A stretch of DNA of 64,000 nt from Pyramidobacter piscolens (GTDB lineage Bacteria; Synergistota; Synergistia; Synergistales; Dethiosulfovibrionaceae), in contig SFDM01000005.1 of assembly GCA_004558205.1 (NCBI GenBank), positions 84,367 to 148,366 on the forward strand, read 5' to 3'. The notes under the pieces were generated by a model. That model did no database searches, was not told the DNA's origin, and saw only the letters and a program-made list of their open reading frames with translations. A program made the translations under genes and the position numbers. This document shows positions 10,351 through 17,606 of this stretch, one piece after another. Position 1 is the first letter of the stretch. Every line of letters begins with the position of its first letter.

Positions 10351-10406
10351 ACAAAAGATCAATCGAAAAAATGTAAATAGAGACAAAAAAACGATGGATC
10401 TTTTGT
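10351..10406. terminator. Possible terminator hairpin after dppA
   Basis: A 10-bp perfect inverted repeat, ACAAAAGATC and GATCTTTTGT, separated by 36 bp of A-rich sequence. The loop is long, so terminator function is uncertain. Confidence 0.3.
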
Positions 10407-10430
10407 GTCTCCTTCGGGCATACTGAGGCT

Positions 10431-11768
10431 GTGGTGATTGCTATGGAGCGTTGCGCACTGGAAGAGTTAAAAAAATGGAAGGCCAGTTCCGCCAGAAAGC
10501 CTCTGATCATCCGCGGCGCCCGTCAGGACGGTAAAACCTGGCTGATGCGCGAGTTGGGAAAGGAATGCTATAAAAGGACCGTCTACATCAACTTTGAGGG
10601 CAACTCTGTGATGGCGCGGCTCTTTTCCGAAGATCTGGACGTTCGGAGGATCCTTTAGGGCATTGAGTTCGCTTTCGGCGAGGAGATTGGCGCCGAGGAG
10701 ACGCTGCTCATTTTTGATGAGATTCAGGAAGTTCCCCGGGCTTTGACGTCGCTAAAATACTTCTGCGAGGACGTCCCGCAGTACCAGATTGTGGCCGCTG
10801 GGTCGCTTCTCGGCGTGGCGCTGCATCAGGGAACGTCCTTTCCTGTCGGCAAGGTGGATTTTCTCGATCTCTTTCCCCTTTCTTTCGCCGAATTCCTCTG
10901 CGCCGCTGGGAAAAAAACGAGCGGCACTGCTGGAGTCCGGCGGCTTTGACCTGGTGGGTGCCTTTAGAAACAAGTATATCGACTCTTTGAGGGAGTACTA
11001 TTTTGTGGGCGGAATGCCCGAAGTCGTAGACAATTTTATGCGGAATAGGGATTTCGGCCAGGTCGTAGAAATTCAAAAAACGAATCCTTTCCGCCTATGA
11101 ACTTGATTTTTTCCAAGCACGCGCCCGCTGGTGAAGTGCCTCGTATCAGGATGCTTTGGAACAGCGTTCCTTCGCAGCTGGCAAAGGAAAATAAGAAGTT
11201 CATCTACGGCCAGGTTCGCGAGGGCGCCCGCTCAAAGGACTACGAACTGGCGCTTCTCTGGCTGGCGGACTGCGGTTTGATCCACAAAATCAGCCGTGTC
11301 AACAAGCCCGGAATACCTCTCAAAGCCTACGAAGATCCCAAATCGTTCAAAGTTTATGGAGCCGACGTGGGGTTGCTGTGCTGTGCCGCCGGCTTGGACG
11401 CGGCTTCTCTGCTCAGAGGGAACGAGATATTTACCGAGTTCAAAGGAGCTTTGACAGAACAGTTCGTCTGTCAGCAGCTGAAAACGCTGAAAAACATCCC
11501 AATTTATTACTGGACGAACGAGAACGGCGCCGTCGAAATTGATTTTCTGGCTCAGATCGACGGCCGGGTCGTCCCCATAGAGGTGAAGGCCGAGACAAAC
11601 CTGAGGGCGAAAAGTCTGAAGGTCTACCGCGAAAAATACCAGCCCGCACTTTCAGTTCGCCTGTCCATGGCGGATTATAAAGCGGAAGAGGGGCTTCTCA
11701 ATTTGCCCCTCTACGCTGCAGGCCTTTTACCCGAGGAATGCCGGAAGGCGCAGGGCAACGAAAGATAA
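10431..11768 (+). pseudogene. Decayed AAA ATPase with DUF4143 C-terminus
   Basis: The conceptual product is a typical ATP-binding DUF4143 protein: Walker A GARQDGKT, Walker B LLIFDEIQE, sensor region AAGSLLGVALH, and a C-terminal nuclease-like part with YYWTNENGAVEIDFLAQ. Four lesions break it. An in-frame TAG lies at 10656-10658 (after DVRRIL, before GIEFAFGEEIG). Three single-base insertions each sit in a homopolymer: seven A at about 10911-10917, six A at about 11074-11079, and six T at about 11110-11115. The three insertions add up to three bases, so the original frame is restored for the last 220 codons. The pattern fits mutational decay; homopolymer miscalls could explain the frameshifts but not the nonsense codon. 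Function of intact relatives is unclear (often treated as accessory ATPases). Confidence 0.85.
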
Positions 11769-12083
11769 TTCCGCGTGCCAGCCGCTGGCAGGCGCCGACA
11801 GCGGAGAGCCCGGACAAAAGGAGGGGGAAGAGGACTGATAAACCTCTTTCTCCCTCTTTTTTGCGCCGGAACTTCGGTCAACCAGGCGAAAAACCCACTT
11901 GCTATGGTAAAATTTACATTATTTCTGAAAGTGATTGATTGACCGAAGAAGGAACTTTGAAAGTTTTTCGGCTCTATGGGGTAAAATCGATCTGAGAAAT
12001 TTTCAGCTATCCCGACGGTTCCGGAATGCAAAATGATGGTTTTATCAAAGGATATAAATTATATAAAGAGAGGTCGATAGATT
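11769..12083. other. Intergenic region before the PhzF-like gene
   Basis: 315 bp. It contains the terminator hairpin at 11819-11862 and an AT-rich segment from about 11900 that probably carries the promoter of the PhzF-like gene. The ribosome binding site AGAGAGG lies just before the ATG at 12084. Confidence 0.5.
11819..11862 (+). terminator. Rho-independent terminator
   Basis: Stem AGGAGGGGGAAGAGG paired with CCTCTTTCTCCCT around a loop of about nine bases, followed by a T run on the plus strand. It ends transcription of the ATPase relic. Confidence 0.7.
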
Positions 12084-12863
12084 ATGTATTATTATGTGGT
12101 TGATTCCTTTACGGATCATGTCTTCGGAGGCGGCCCTGCCGGGGTGGTCATCACGGATCAGTGGCTGTCCGACGAGACGATGCAGAATATCGCGATGGAG
12201 AACAACCTGGCCGATACGGCCTTCGTCGTGAAAGAATCGCAGGGATACGGGCTGCGCTGGTTCATGCCCGAGGGAGAGATCAACTTGAACGGGCACGCCA
12301 CGCTGGCGGCCGCGCACTGCCTGTTTAACTACCGGGAACCGGGGATGGAAAAGGTCCTGTTTCACACGAAGAGCGGAGACCTGGCGGTGACGAAGGAAAA
12401 TCAGCTTCTCGTCCTGGATTTGCCGGCGGTGTTCAATCATCCCGTCGAATTGACCGATGAGATGACAGCCGCCCTGGGAGCGAAACCCGCTGAGGCCTAC
12501 TTCGGGCAAAACCTGTTTTTCGTCTTTTCCACCGCCGACGAGGTGAGAAAACTGAGGCCCGACTTTGAAAAGATGAAAAGACTGCCCCTGGGACAGGGCG
12601 TTTTCGTCTCCGCCGTCAGCGACGAGCACAGCGATATCGTCGGGCGGACCTTCTGGCCTAAAATGGGAGTGGACGAAGACCCCGTATGCGGAAATATGCA
12701 CTGCAACCTGACGCCCTTCTGGTGCAAGCGCCTTGGAAAGAAAGAGCTGGTGTCCCATCAGCTTTCGAAGCGGGGTGCCGTCGTCATCTGCGAGGACTGC
12801 GGAGACCGCGTGAAACTGAAAGGGAAGGCGGCTTTGTTCTTGACCGGAAAGGTTAATATCTGA
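12084..12863 (+). CDS. PhzF family isomerase/epimerase-like protein
   Basis: 259 residues. PhzF-family proteins share the diaminopimelate-epimerase fold; PhzF isomerises a dihydroxyanthranilate intermediate of phenazine synthesis, but most homologues have unknown substrates. Seen here: the N-terminal VDSFTDHVFGGGPAGVVI with the family's glycine-rich turn, the ENNLADTAFV segment carrying the conserved Glu, INLNGHATLAAAH, and near the C-terminus DEDPVCGNMHCNL, matching the second glycine-rich motif. No phenazine genes are nearby, so a role in phenazine synthesis is not supported. The gene stands alone between two broken accessory genes. Confidence 0.82.
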   Translation: MYYYVVDSFTDHVFGGGPAGVVITDQWLSDETMQNIAMENNLADTAFVVKESQGYGLRWFMPEGEINLNGHATLAAAHCLFNYREPGMEKVLFHTKSGDLAVTKENQLLVLDLPAVFNHPVELTDEMTAALGAKPAEAYFGQNLFFVFSTADEVRKLRPDFEKMKRLPLGQGVFVSAVSDEHSDIVGRTFWPKMGVDEDPVCGNMHCNLTPFWCKRLGKKELVSHQLSKRGAVVICEDCGDRVKLKGKAALFLTGKVNI

Positions 12864-13076
12864 CTTTTCCGTTGGCTCCCAAGCGGAGGCTGCGCCATCG
12901 GCAAAATGTCAGTCATGGTCTGGCGCGGAATTCATGAAAGGGATGTTGCCGGCCTGCAAAATACAGCGTTACGTCAGCTACGTGGCACGGCGCAATTGGG
13001 AAATATCATGATATTCTCTTTTGAAATTGCCTATGCTCCTCGAAGGTGAGGGGAAATATGAACGGAGGAATATGCT

Positions 13077-13934
13077 ATGGCAGAGAAGACATTCAGAGGG
13101 AAAATCACTGCTAAAGGTACGGAGATAACTGTGCTGTCGCAAGGGACTGTGGACGATTACATAAGTCTCACGGATATTGCCCGGTATAAAAACGGCGATG
13201 ACCCAAATGGCGTCGTAGCGAATTGGTTCCGCAACAGAAACACTGGGGAGTTTCTCGGCGTTTGGGAGCAACTTTATAACCCACATTTTAACCCCCTCGA
13301 ATTCGAGGGGGTTAGGAAAGAGGCCGGGCTGAATGCTTTCACGCTGTCGCCAATGAAATGGATAAAAAACACAGGAGCAGTCGGCAGTCAAAGCGGGACG
13401 AGGCGGCGGAACTTTTGCTCATAAGGACATTGCTTTTGAGTTCGCCTCTTGGATTTCAGTGGAATTCAAACTACACATCATCAAAGATTATCAGAGGCTG
13501 AAAACTGATGGGAACAGCCGTATATCGCTTGATTGGAACGTGAAGCGTATACTGGCAAAGGTCAACTACCGCATTCACACTGACGCAATCCGCGATAATC
13601 TAATACCGCCGAAACTGCGGCGCGACAGCGATCGTTCGTTTACGCTGATGAAGCCGACCTTTTGAATGTAGCCCTGTTTGGGCAAACCTCCGCCGAATGG
13701 CGTAAAACCAACCCCGGCAAGGATGGCAATATGCGCGACTATGCAACGATTGAGCAGTTGCTTGTATTGGCAAACCTCGAAAACGCCAACGCTCTCTATA
13801 TTGGCAAGGGCATATCGCAGGAAGAGAGAATTACAGAACTCAACAGCCTTGCCCGCCAGCAGCTCGCACAGCTGCTTGAAAACAGCAGCGTTAAAGGCAT
13901 GAAGCCCCTCGGTCTCAAAAATACAGAAGAGTAA
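13077..13934 (+). pseudogene. Frameshifted KilA-N domain protein
   Basis: Three overlapping frames together encode one KilA-N protein of about 280 residues. Frame 1 (13077-13424) holds the N-terminal KilA-N fold with DDYISLTDIARYKN and VANWFRNRNTGEFLGVWEQ. Near 13393 the frame shifts; the next frame carries GGTFAHKDIAFEFASWISVE and KTDGNSRISLDWNVKRILAK. Near 13635 it shifts again; the last part (ADEADLLNVALFGQTSAEWR onwards) runs to the TAA at 13932. KilA-N is a DNA-binding domain of phage and mobile-element origin. The lesions make this copy non-functional unless recoded. A 24-bp palindrome around 13290-13313 falls within normal coding sequence (NPLEFEG) and is probably incidental. Confidence 0.82.
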
Positions 13935-13991
13935 CGATATGGCGTTGCAAAAATTTAAGTTGGTCCCGGCGTTTATAAAGCATAACGTTCA

Positions 13992-14017
13992 AAAACCTCC
14001 TGCCAAGAAGGAGTTTT
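13992..14017 (-). terminator. Rho-independent terminator of the HxlR gene
   Basis: Read on the minus strand, a stem AAACTCCTT paired with AGGAGGTTT is followed by a T run. It lies 57 bp past the stop of the HxlR-type gene. On the plus strand the tail TTTTGTTT may also act for the KilA-N relic. Confidence 0.55.
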
Positions 14018-14073
14018 GTTTCATTTGAGAGGCTCGCCGAGTCAAAAAAGCCGCCATTCGTGAAGGACTGGCG

Positions 14074-14436
14074 TTAATCCTGCTTAGCAGGCTGGGGCGA
14101 AGGCTGCAGCCTGTTGTTGGTTCCCCACAGGCAAAGCTCGTCCAGCACGTGCATCAGCGAGGCGCCCCGCTCGGAGAGAGCGTATTCGACTTTGGGCGGT
14201 ATCTGCGGATACACGGTGCGGACGATCAGCTGGTCCCTTTCGAGCTCTTTCAGATTTTGGCTCAGCGTCTTGTCCGAGACCTTTTTCAGATAGCGCTGCA
14301 GCTCGTTAAAACGGACGGTCTTAAACTCCATGAGGCAGTAGAGGATCACCATTTTGTGCTTTCCTGATATGAGCGACAGCGTGTAGCTGAATCCCGTGTC
14401 CTCAAAATTGGCCTTCTCGATGTAGTTCCGTATCAT
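14074..14436 (-). CDS. HxlR family transcriptional regulator
   Basis: 120 residues, the usual size for HxlR-type winged-helix regulators. Seen: YTLSLISGKHKMVILYCLME (first helix), RFNELQRYLKKVSDKTLSQN (recognition helix region with the family's S-x-K-x-L-S/T-Q-x-L) and PPKVEYALSERGASL (wing). The start is the ATG at 14436, with AAGGA upstream on the minus strand. HxlR regulators often respond to electrophiles or redox signals and regulate a divergently encoded oxidoreductase. Here a flavin reductase-like gene starts 133 bp away on the other strand, and the spacer has a clear dyad (14452-14484) that could be its operator. Confidence 0.85.
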   Translation of the reverse strand: MIRNYIEKANFEDTGFSYTLSLISGKHKMVILYCLMEFKTVRFNELQRYLKKVSDKTLSQNLKELERDQLIVRTVYPQIPPKVEYALSERGASLMHVLDELCLWGTNNRLQPSPQPAKQD

Positions 14437-14451
14437 GACAAGCTTCCTTTC

Positions 14452-14484
14452 TGGTAAGTACCTTACTTTAATGATGGTACTTGC
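14452..14484. promoter_or_regulatory. Candidate HxlR operator dyad
   Basis: The arms GGTAAGTACC and GGTACTTGCC form a 10-bp near-perfect inverted repeat (one unpaired position) separated by 13 bp, in the spacer between the divergent HxlR regulator and flavin reductase genes. The position and GTAC-containing arms fit HxlR-type operators; binding is inferred. Confidence 0.55.
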
Positions 14485-14569
14485 CGAAATTTCTCCCGCT
14501 ATTATAATCAGTTCATCGAATCGCGTCCAGTGAGGATGCGGCAGTTTTGAATTTGGGAGGTTTTTCGAC

Positions 14570-15139
14570 ATGTTGAAAGAACTGGGAGTTAAACCCTATC
14601 TGTTTCCAATGCCTGTCCTGATGATTTCTACCTACGGCGAGGACGGCCGGGTGGACGTGATGAATATGGCCTGGGGCGGTATCTGCGCTGAGAACATGGT
14701 CGCGCTGAACCTTGACGAGGCCCACAAGACTTCGGAGAACATCAAAAAGCGCGGCGCTTTCACGCTCAGCATCGCCGACGTCCCCCACATCGAAGCGGCG
14801 GACTTTTTCGGGATTGCCAGCGGAAACGACATGCCCGACAAGTTTGAGCGTTCGGGCCTCCATGCCGTGAAGAGCGCGCGCGTGGACGCGCCGGTGGTCG
14901 TCGAATTTCCCGTCACGCTGGAATGCCGGGTCGTCGAATGCCAGCACTCTGCCTGCGGGTTCCGCGTGCTGGGCGAAATTGTGAATGTGCTGGCTGACGA
15001 GAAGGTGCTGGACGAAAAAGGCAAGGTGGACCCGTCAAAGCTGCAGGCCTTTGTGTTCGACCAGTTCCAGAACGGCTACTACGCCGTCGGCGAAAAGGTC
15101 GGCCAGGCCTGGCGGACCGGCGCGGGATTGATGAAATAA
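14570..15139 (+). CDS. Flavin reductase family protein (flavoredoxin-like)
   Basis: 189 residues with the FMN-binding split-barrel fold of flavin reductase/flavoredoxin proteins: FPMPVLMISTYGEDGRVDVM, NMAWGGICAENMVALNL and HKTSENIKKRGAFTLSIAD are the expected flavin-contacting segments. It would bind FMN and either reduce free flavin or act as an electron-transfer flavoprotein in the cytoplasm. It is divergently oriented to an HxlR-type regulator whose probable operator lies between the genes. A strong terminator follows at 15147-15210, so it is monocistronic. The substrate or partner is not evident. Confidence 0.85.
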   Translation: MLKELGVKPYLFPMPVLMISTYGEDGRVDVMNMAWGGICAENMVALNLDEAHKTSENIKKRGAFTLSIADVPHIEAADFFGIASGNDMPDKFERSGLHAVKSARVDAPVVVEFPVTLECRVVECQHSACGFRVLGEIVNVLADEKVLDEKGKVDPSKLQAFVFDQFQNGYYAVGEKVGQAWRTGAGLMK

Positions 15140-15146
15140 CCCTTTT

Positions 15147-15210
15147 ACACGGCGAGGCTCCCTGGCTGTCAGGATCAAATCCAGCAGTCAGGGAGTCTCG
15201 CCGTGTTTTC
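15147..15210 (+). terminator. Rho-independent terminator of the flavin reductase gene
   Basis: Long stem: ACACGGCGAG.CTCCCTG pairs with CAGGGAG.CTCGCCGTGT, followed by TTTTCTTT on the plus strand, 8 bp after the stop codon. Confidence 0.85.
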
Positions 15211-15285
15211 TTTACAGGACACGGACAGGCCTGAATGGGGGATCCTGAAGAAACGTTTTGCCGCCGCGCAAAATAAGATTCCCCC

Positions 15286-15316
15286 TTGACCTGGAGTCCG
15301 CTCCAAGGCGTATACT
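15286..15316 (+). promoter_or_regulatory. MerR-type promoter with 19-bp spacer and dyad operator
   Basis: The -35 box TTGACC (15286-15291) and -10 box TATACT (15311-15316) are separated by 19 bp, longer than the usual 17, and the spacer contains the dyad TGGAGTCCGCTCCA extended by AGG. This is the classic layout of promoters untwisted by MerR-family activators. It lies 62 bp before the flavodoxin gene and probably drives the flavodoxin/aldo-keto reductase pair. No merR-type gene is in the window. Confidence 0.8.
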
Positions 15317-15377
15317 CTGCCTCAGACTGAGATGATTTAAACCCTTTTCTCTCAAGTCTAAATGGGAGGTAAACAAA

Positions 15378-15860
15378 ATGAGTAAAACCTTAGTGGCTTA
15401 TTTCTCCTGCACCGGTGCTACGGAGAAGGTGGCGCGGAAACTGGCGGAGGTCGTGAAGGGCGATCTTTACAGGATCGAACCTGCCGTTCCCTATACAAAC
15501 GCCGACCTGAACTGGCAGGACGCAAAGTCGCGCAGCTCCGTGGAAATGCGCGATAAGTCGTCCCGCCCGGAAATCAAGAAGACGGCGCCCGACATGAAGG
15601 ACTATGACGTGGTTTACGTGGGCTTCCCCATCTGGTGGTACATTGCGCCGACCATCGTCAACACTTTTCTGGAAAGCTGCGATTTCTCGGGGAAGATCCT
15701 GATTCCCTTCGCCACCTCGGGCGGCAGCGATGTGGGCGAGACGGACAAATATCTGCGCGTTTCCTGCTCGAAGGAGACTCAATGGAAGCCCGCCAAAAGG
15801 TTCTCGAACTCAGTCCAGCCCGAAGCGCTCCGCAAATGGGTTGAGGGGCTGCACATTTAA
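15378..15860 (+). CDS. Flavodoxin family protein
   Basis: 160 residues. The N-terminal phosphate-binding loop YFSCTGATEKVARKLAE (about residues 9-25) and the FMN-contacting FPIWWYIAPTIVNTFLE match the flavodoxin-4 type common in anaerobes. It carries electrons as a cytoplasmic flavoprotein or reduces quinones and similar small molecules. The gene starts with an ATG after GGGAGG and is followed 16 bp later by an Fe-S aldo/keto reductase, so the two proteins probably belong to one redox response. Regulation by a MerR-family activator is suggested by the upstream promoter with a 19-bp spacer. Confidence 0.9.
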   Translation: MSKTLVAYFSCTGATEKVARKLAEVVKGDLYRIEPAVPYTNADLNWQDAKSRSSVEMRDKSSRPEIKKTAPDMKDYDVVYVGFPIWWYIAPTIVNTFLESCDFSGKILIPFATSGGSDVGETDKYLRVSCSKETQWKPAKRFSNSVQPEALRKWVEGLHI

Positions 15861-15876
15861 TAGGGGAGGATCAGAG

Positions 15877-16995
15877 ATGGCATATTTAGGCGAAGAGATC
15901 AAGAAACTGGGATTTGGCCTGATGCGTCTGCCCAAGAAGGGCGACGAGATCGACCTGGAGCAGACGAAACAGATGGTGGACCTCTTTTTGGAGGCGGGCT
16001 GCACCTATTTCGACACAGCCTGGGCCTATCCGGGAAGTGAAGAGGCCATACGCCGGGCGTTGGTGGAGCGCTGTCCCAGAGAGAAGTTCCAGCTGGCGAC
16101 GAAAAACGCGGCGTGGATTAACTGCAAAACCCGCGAGGAAGCCGCTGCCCAGTTCGACACGTCCTTAAGGCAGACGGGCGCGGGCTATTTCGACTTCTAT
16201 CTGCTGCACAATTTGGGCGAACACCGGACCAAGTTCTTTGACGACTTCGACATGTGGAATTTTGTGCAGGAGAAAAAGGCTCAGGGGCTGATCAGGCACG
16301 CGGGCTTTTCGTTCCATTCCACGCCGGAAGAGCTTGACGAAATCCTGACGGCCCATCCTGAGATGGAATTCGTGCAGCTGCAGATCAACTACGCCGACTG
16401 GGATTACCCGGCGGTGCAGTCCCGCCGCTGCTACGAGATTGCGCGCAAACACGGCAAGCCCGTGGTGATCATGGAGCCCGTGAAGGGCGGCATGCTCGCC
16501 AACCCGCCCGAATCGGTTCAGAAGATCCTGAAGGACGCCGAACCGGACATGTCGGTGCCCTCCTGGGGAATCCGCTTCGCCGCCGACCTGGAAGGCGTGG
16601 TCACCGTGCTGTCGGGCATGAGCAGCCTCGAGCAGATGAAGGACAACCTCTCTTACATGAAGAACTTCAAGGGCCTGACGGAATCGGAGCGGCACACGCT
16701 GGCGGCGGCGCGCGAAGAGCTGAAAAAGATTCCGCTGATCCCCTGCACAACCTGCAATTACTGCGCCAAGGTCTGTCCTCAGGACATCGGCATATCAGGT
16801 TCCTTCACGGCCATGAACTACATGACGCTCTATCACGACCTGGCGGCGGCACAAAACCAGGAAAAGTGGCTGGTGGGCGGCCATGGCAGAAAGAAAGCCG
16901 TCCAGTGCATCAAATGCGGAAAGTGCGAGCAGGTCTGCCCCCAGCATATCTCCATCCGCGACGAACTGGCCAAAGCCGCCAGGACGCTGGGATAA
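15877..16995 (+). CDS. Aldo/keto reductase with C-terminal 4Fe-4S domain
   Basis: 372 residues. An aldo/keto reductase TIM barrel (about residues 1-290) has the catalytic set Asp in YFDTAWAYPGSE, Tyr within the same segment, Lys in QLATKN and His in LLHNLGE. The C-terminal part adds two cysteine clusters, CTTCNYCAKVCP and CIKCGKCEQVCP, typical of the Fe-S-containing aldo/keto reductases of anaerobes. These probably take electrons from ferredoxin or flavodoxin; the adjacent flavodoxin gene fits this. The start is the ATG at 15877 (GGGGAGGA upstream). It is the second gene of a MerR-promoter operon, suggesting a role in reducing reactive carbonyls, though the substrate is not known. Confidence 0.9.
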   Translation: MAYLGEEIKKLGFGLMRLPKKGDEIDLEQTKQMVDLFLEAGCTYFDTAWAYPGSEEAIRRALVERCPREKFQLATKNAAWINCKTREEAAAQFDTSLRQTGAGYFDFYLLHNLGEHRTKFFDDFDMWNFVQEKKAQGLIRHAGFSFHSTPEELDEILTAHPEMEFVQLQINYADWDYPAVQSRRCYEIARKHGKPVVIMEPVKGGMLANPPESVQKILKDAEPDMSVPSWGIRFAADLEGVVTVLSGMSSLEQMKDNLSYMKNFKGLTESERHTLAAAREELKKIPLIPCTTCNYCAKVCPQDIGISGSFTAMNYMTLYHDLAAAQNQEKWLVGGHGRKKAVQCIKCGKCEQVCPQHISIRDELAKAARTLG

Positions 16996-17026
16996 GGGGC
17001 GGCGCCGCAGCGCGCGGGCGATCCAT

Positions 17027-17062
17027 ACGTGCCCATTTTGCGTTTTTATTGCAAAATAGTAT
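17027..17062. repeat. Repeat R1, right-end fragment D
   Basis: CGTGCCCATTTTGCGTTTTT..GCAAAATAGTATT matches the last 36 bp of the full R1 copies. The rest of the repeat is absent, and the fragment directly abuts the MITE at 17065. Confidence 0.7.
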
Positions 17063-17064
17063 TA

Positions 17065-17162
17065 GAGCAATTTTCATAAAAGGGTTTATAAAGGGATATT
17101 CTAACCCCGTAAGCGACTGTTTTGCCGCTTCTGACTACTGTTGCGCTTTTTGAAAATTGCTA
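17065..17162. mobile_element. 94-bp MITE, copy 1 (IS630/Tc1-like ends)
   Basis: A short non-coding element with terminal inverted repeats GCAATTTTCATAAAA and TTTTTGAAAATTGC, flanked by TA on both sides (17063-17064 and 17161-17162). The 94-bp core (17067-17160) is base-for-base the reverse complement of 23889-23982. The TA flanks are typical of IS630/Tc1-mariner insertion. The outer TAGAGCAATTT also occurs at 38137-38147 beside an IS630-like transposase relic. Confidence 0.85.
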
Positions 17163-17359
17163 AGTCCTGGGTCCCAATGGGCAGTTCCAGAAGTTTTTCG
17201 GCCATTCTATTTCCCCCCCCTGCGATTTTTCTTAATATCACAGACGCGGCGCTGGCAATTACTGAGGCGAAGCGCGCCAGGGCCGAAGATCAACGCGCTG
17301 ATCGATCGGCTCGACGCCGCCCCGTGGCTGGCTTAAAGACTCGAGTTTTATATCATGAT

Positions 17360-17405
17360 AAAAAGAAGCGTTCCTGCGAGATTTTGCGAGGAACGCTTCT
17401 TTTTT
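17360..17405. terminator. Hairpin terminator preceding parS-like site 3
   Basis: Perfect arms AAAAAGAAGCGTTCCT and AGGAACGCTTCTTTTT around a 13-base loop, followed by a T run. The A/T flanks allow action in both directions. A closely related hairpin occurs at 19931-19980, also just before a parS-like site. Confidence 0.75.
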
Positions 17406-17430
17406 TGCGTTATTTGCCTTTTATGGGGAA

Positions 17431-17446
17431 TGTTCCACGTGGAACA
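17431..17446. promoter_or_regulatory. parS-like palindrome, site 3 (exact)
   Basis: Perfect palindrome TGTTCCACGTGGAACA, 26 bp beyond the hairpin at 17360-17405 and 25 bp before the histidine kinase promoter. The following bases (TTTTCC..GAACTCC) resemble those after site 4, so the homology between these two intergenic units extends beyond the 16-bp core. Confidence 0.6.
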
Positions 17447-17471
17447 TTTTCCTGTGAAGCCGGAACTCCAA

Positions 17472-17502
17472 TTGATTAAAGAAGTAAAAGATATGATATA
17501 AT
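17472..17502 (+). promoter_or_regulatory. Extended -10 promoter of the hybrid histidine kinase
   Basis: TGATATAAT at 17494-17502 is a perfect -10 with the TGN extension; TTGATT at 17472-17477 is a possible -35 with a 19-bp gap. The ATG of the kinase is about 105 bp downstream. Confidence 0.6.
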
Positions 17503-17606
17503 AGAAAAAGTTAAGATTAAAATTCATCAGAGATGGTTTTCCCAGCCTTTTCTGAAGGACGCTGAACGGCTTCGCTGAATAGGCCGCGAGATTTTGAAAG
17601 GATAAC

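Larger units (their letters stand above)
16996..17606. other. Repeat-rich intergenic region before the histidine kinase
   Basis: 611 bp without a supported gene. From left to right it holds a right-end fragment of repeat R1 (17027-17062), the 94-bp MITE (17065-17162), a strong hairpin terminator (17360-17405), an exact parS-like palindrome (17431-17446) and an extended -10 promoter (17472-17502). The segment 17163-17355 shows nothing recognisable. Confidence 0.7.

Noticed and set aside
13290..13313. 24-bp perfect palindrome as operator or attachment site
   Set aside because: It lies inside normal KilA-N coding sequence (NPLEFEG) and is explained by codons.
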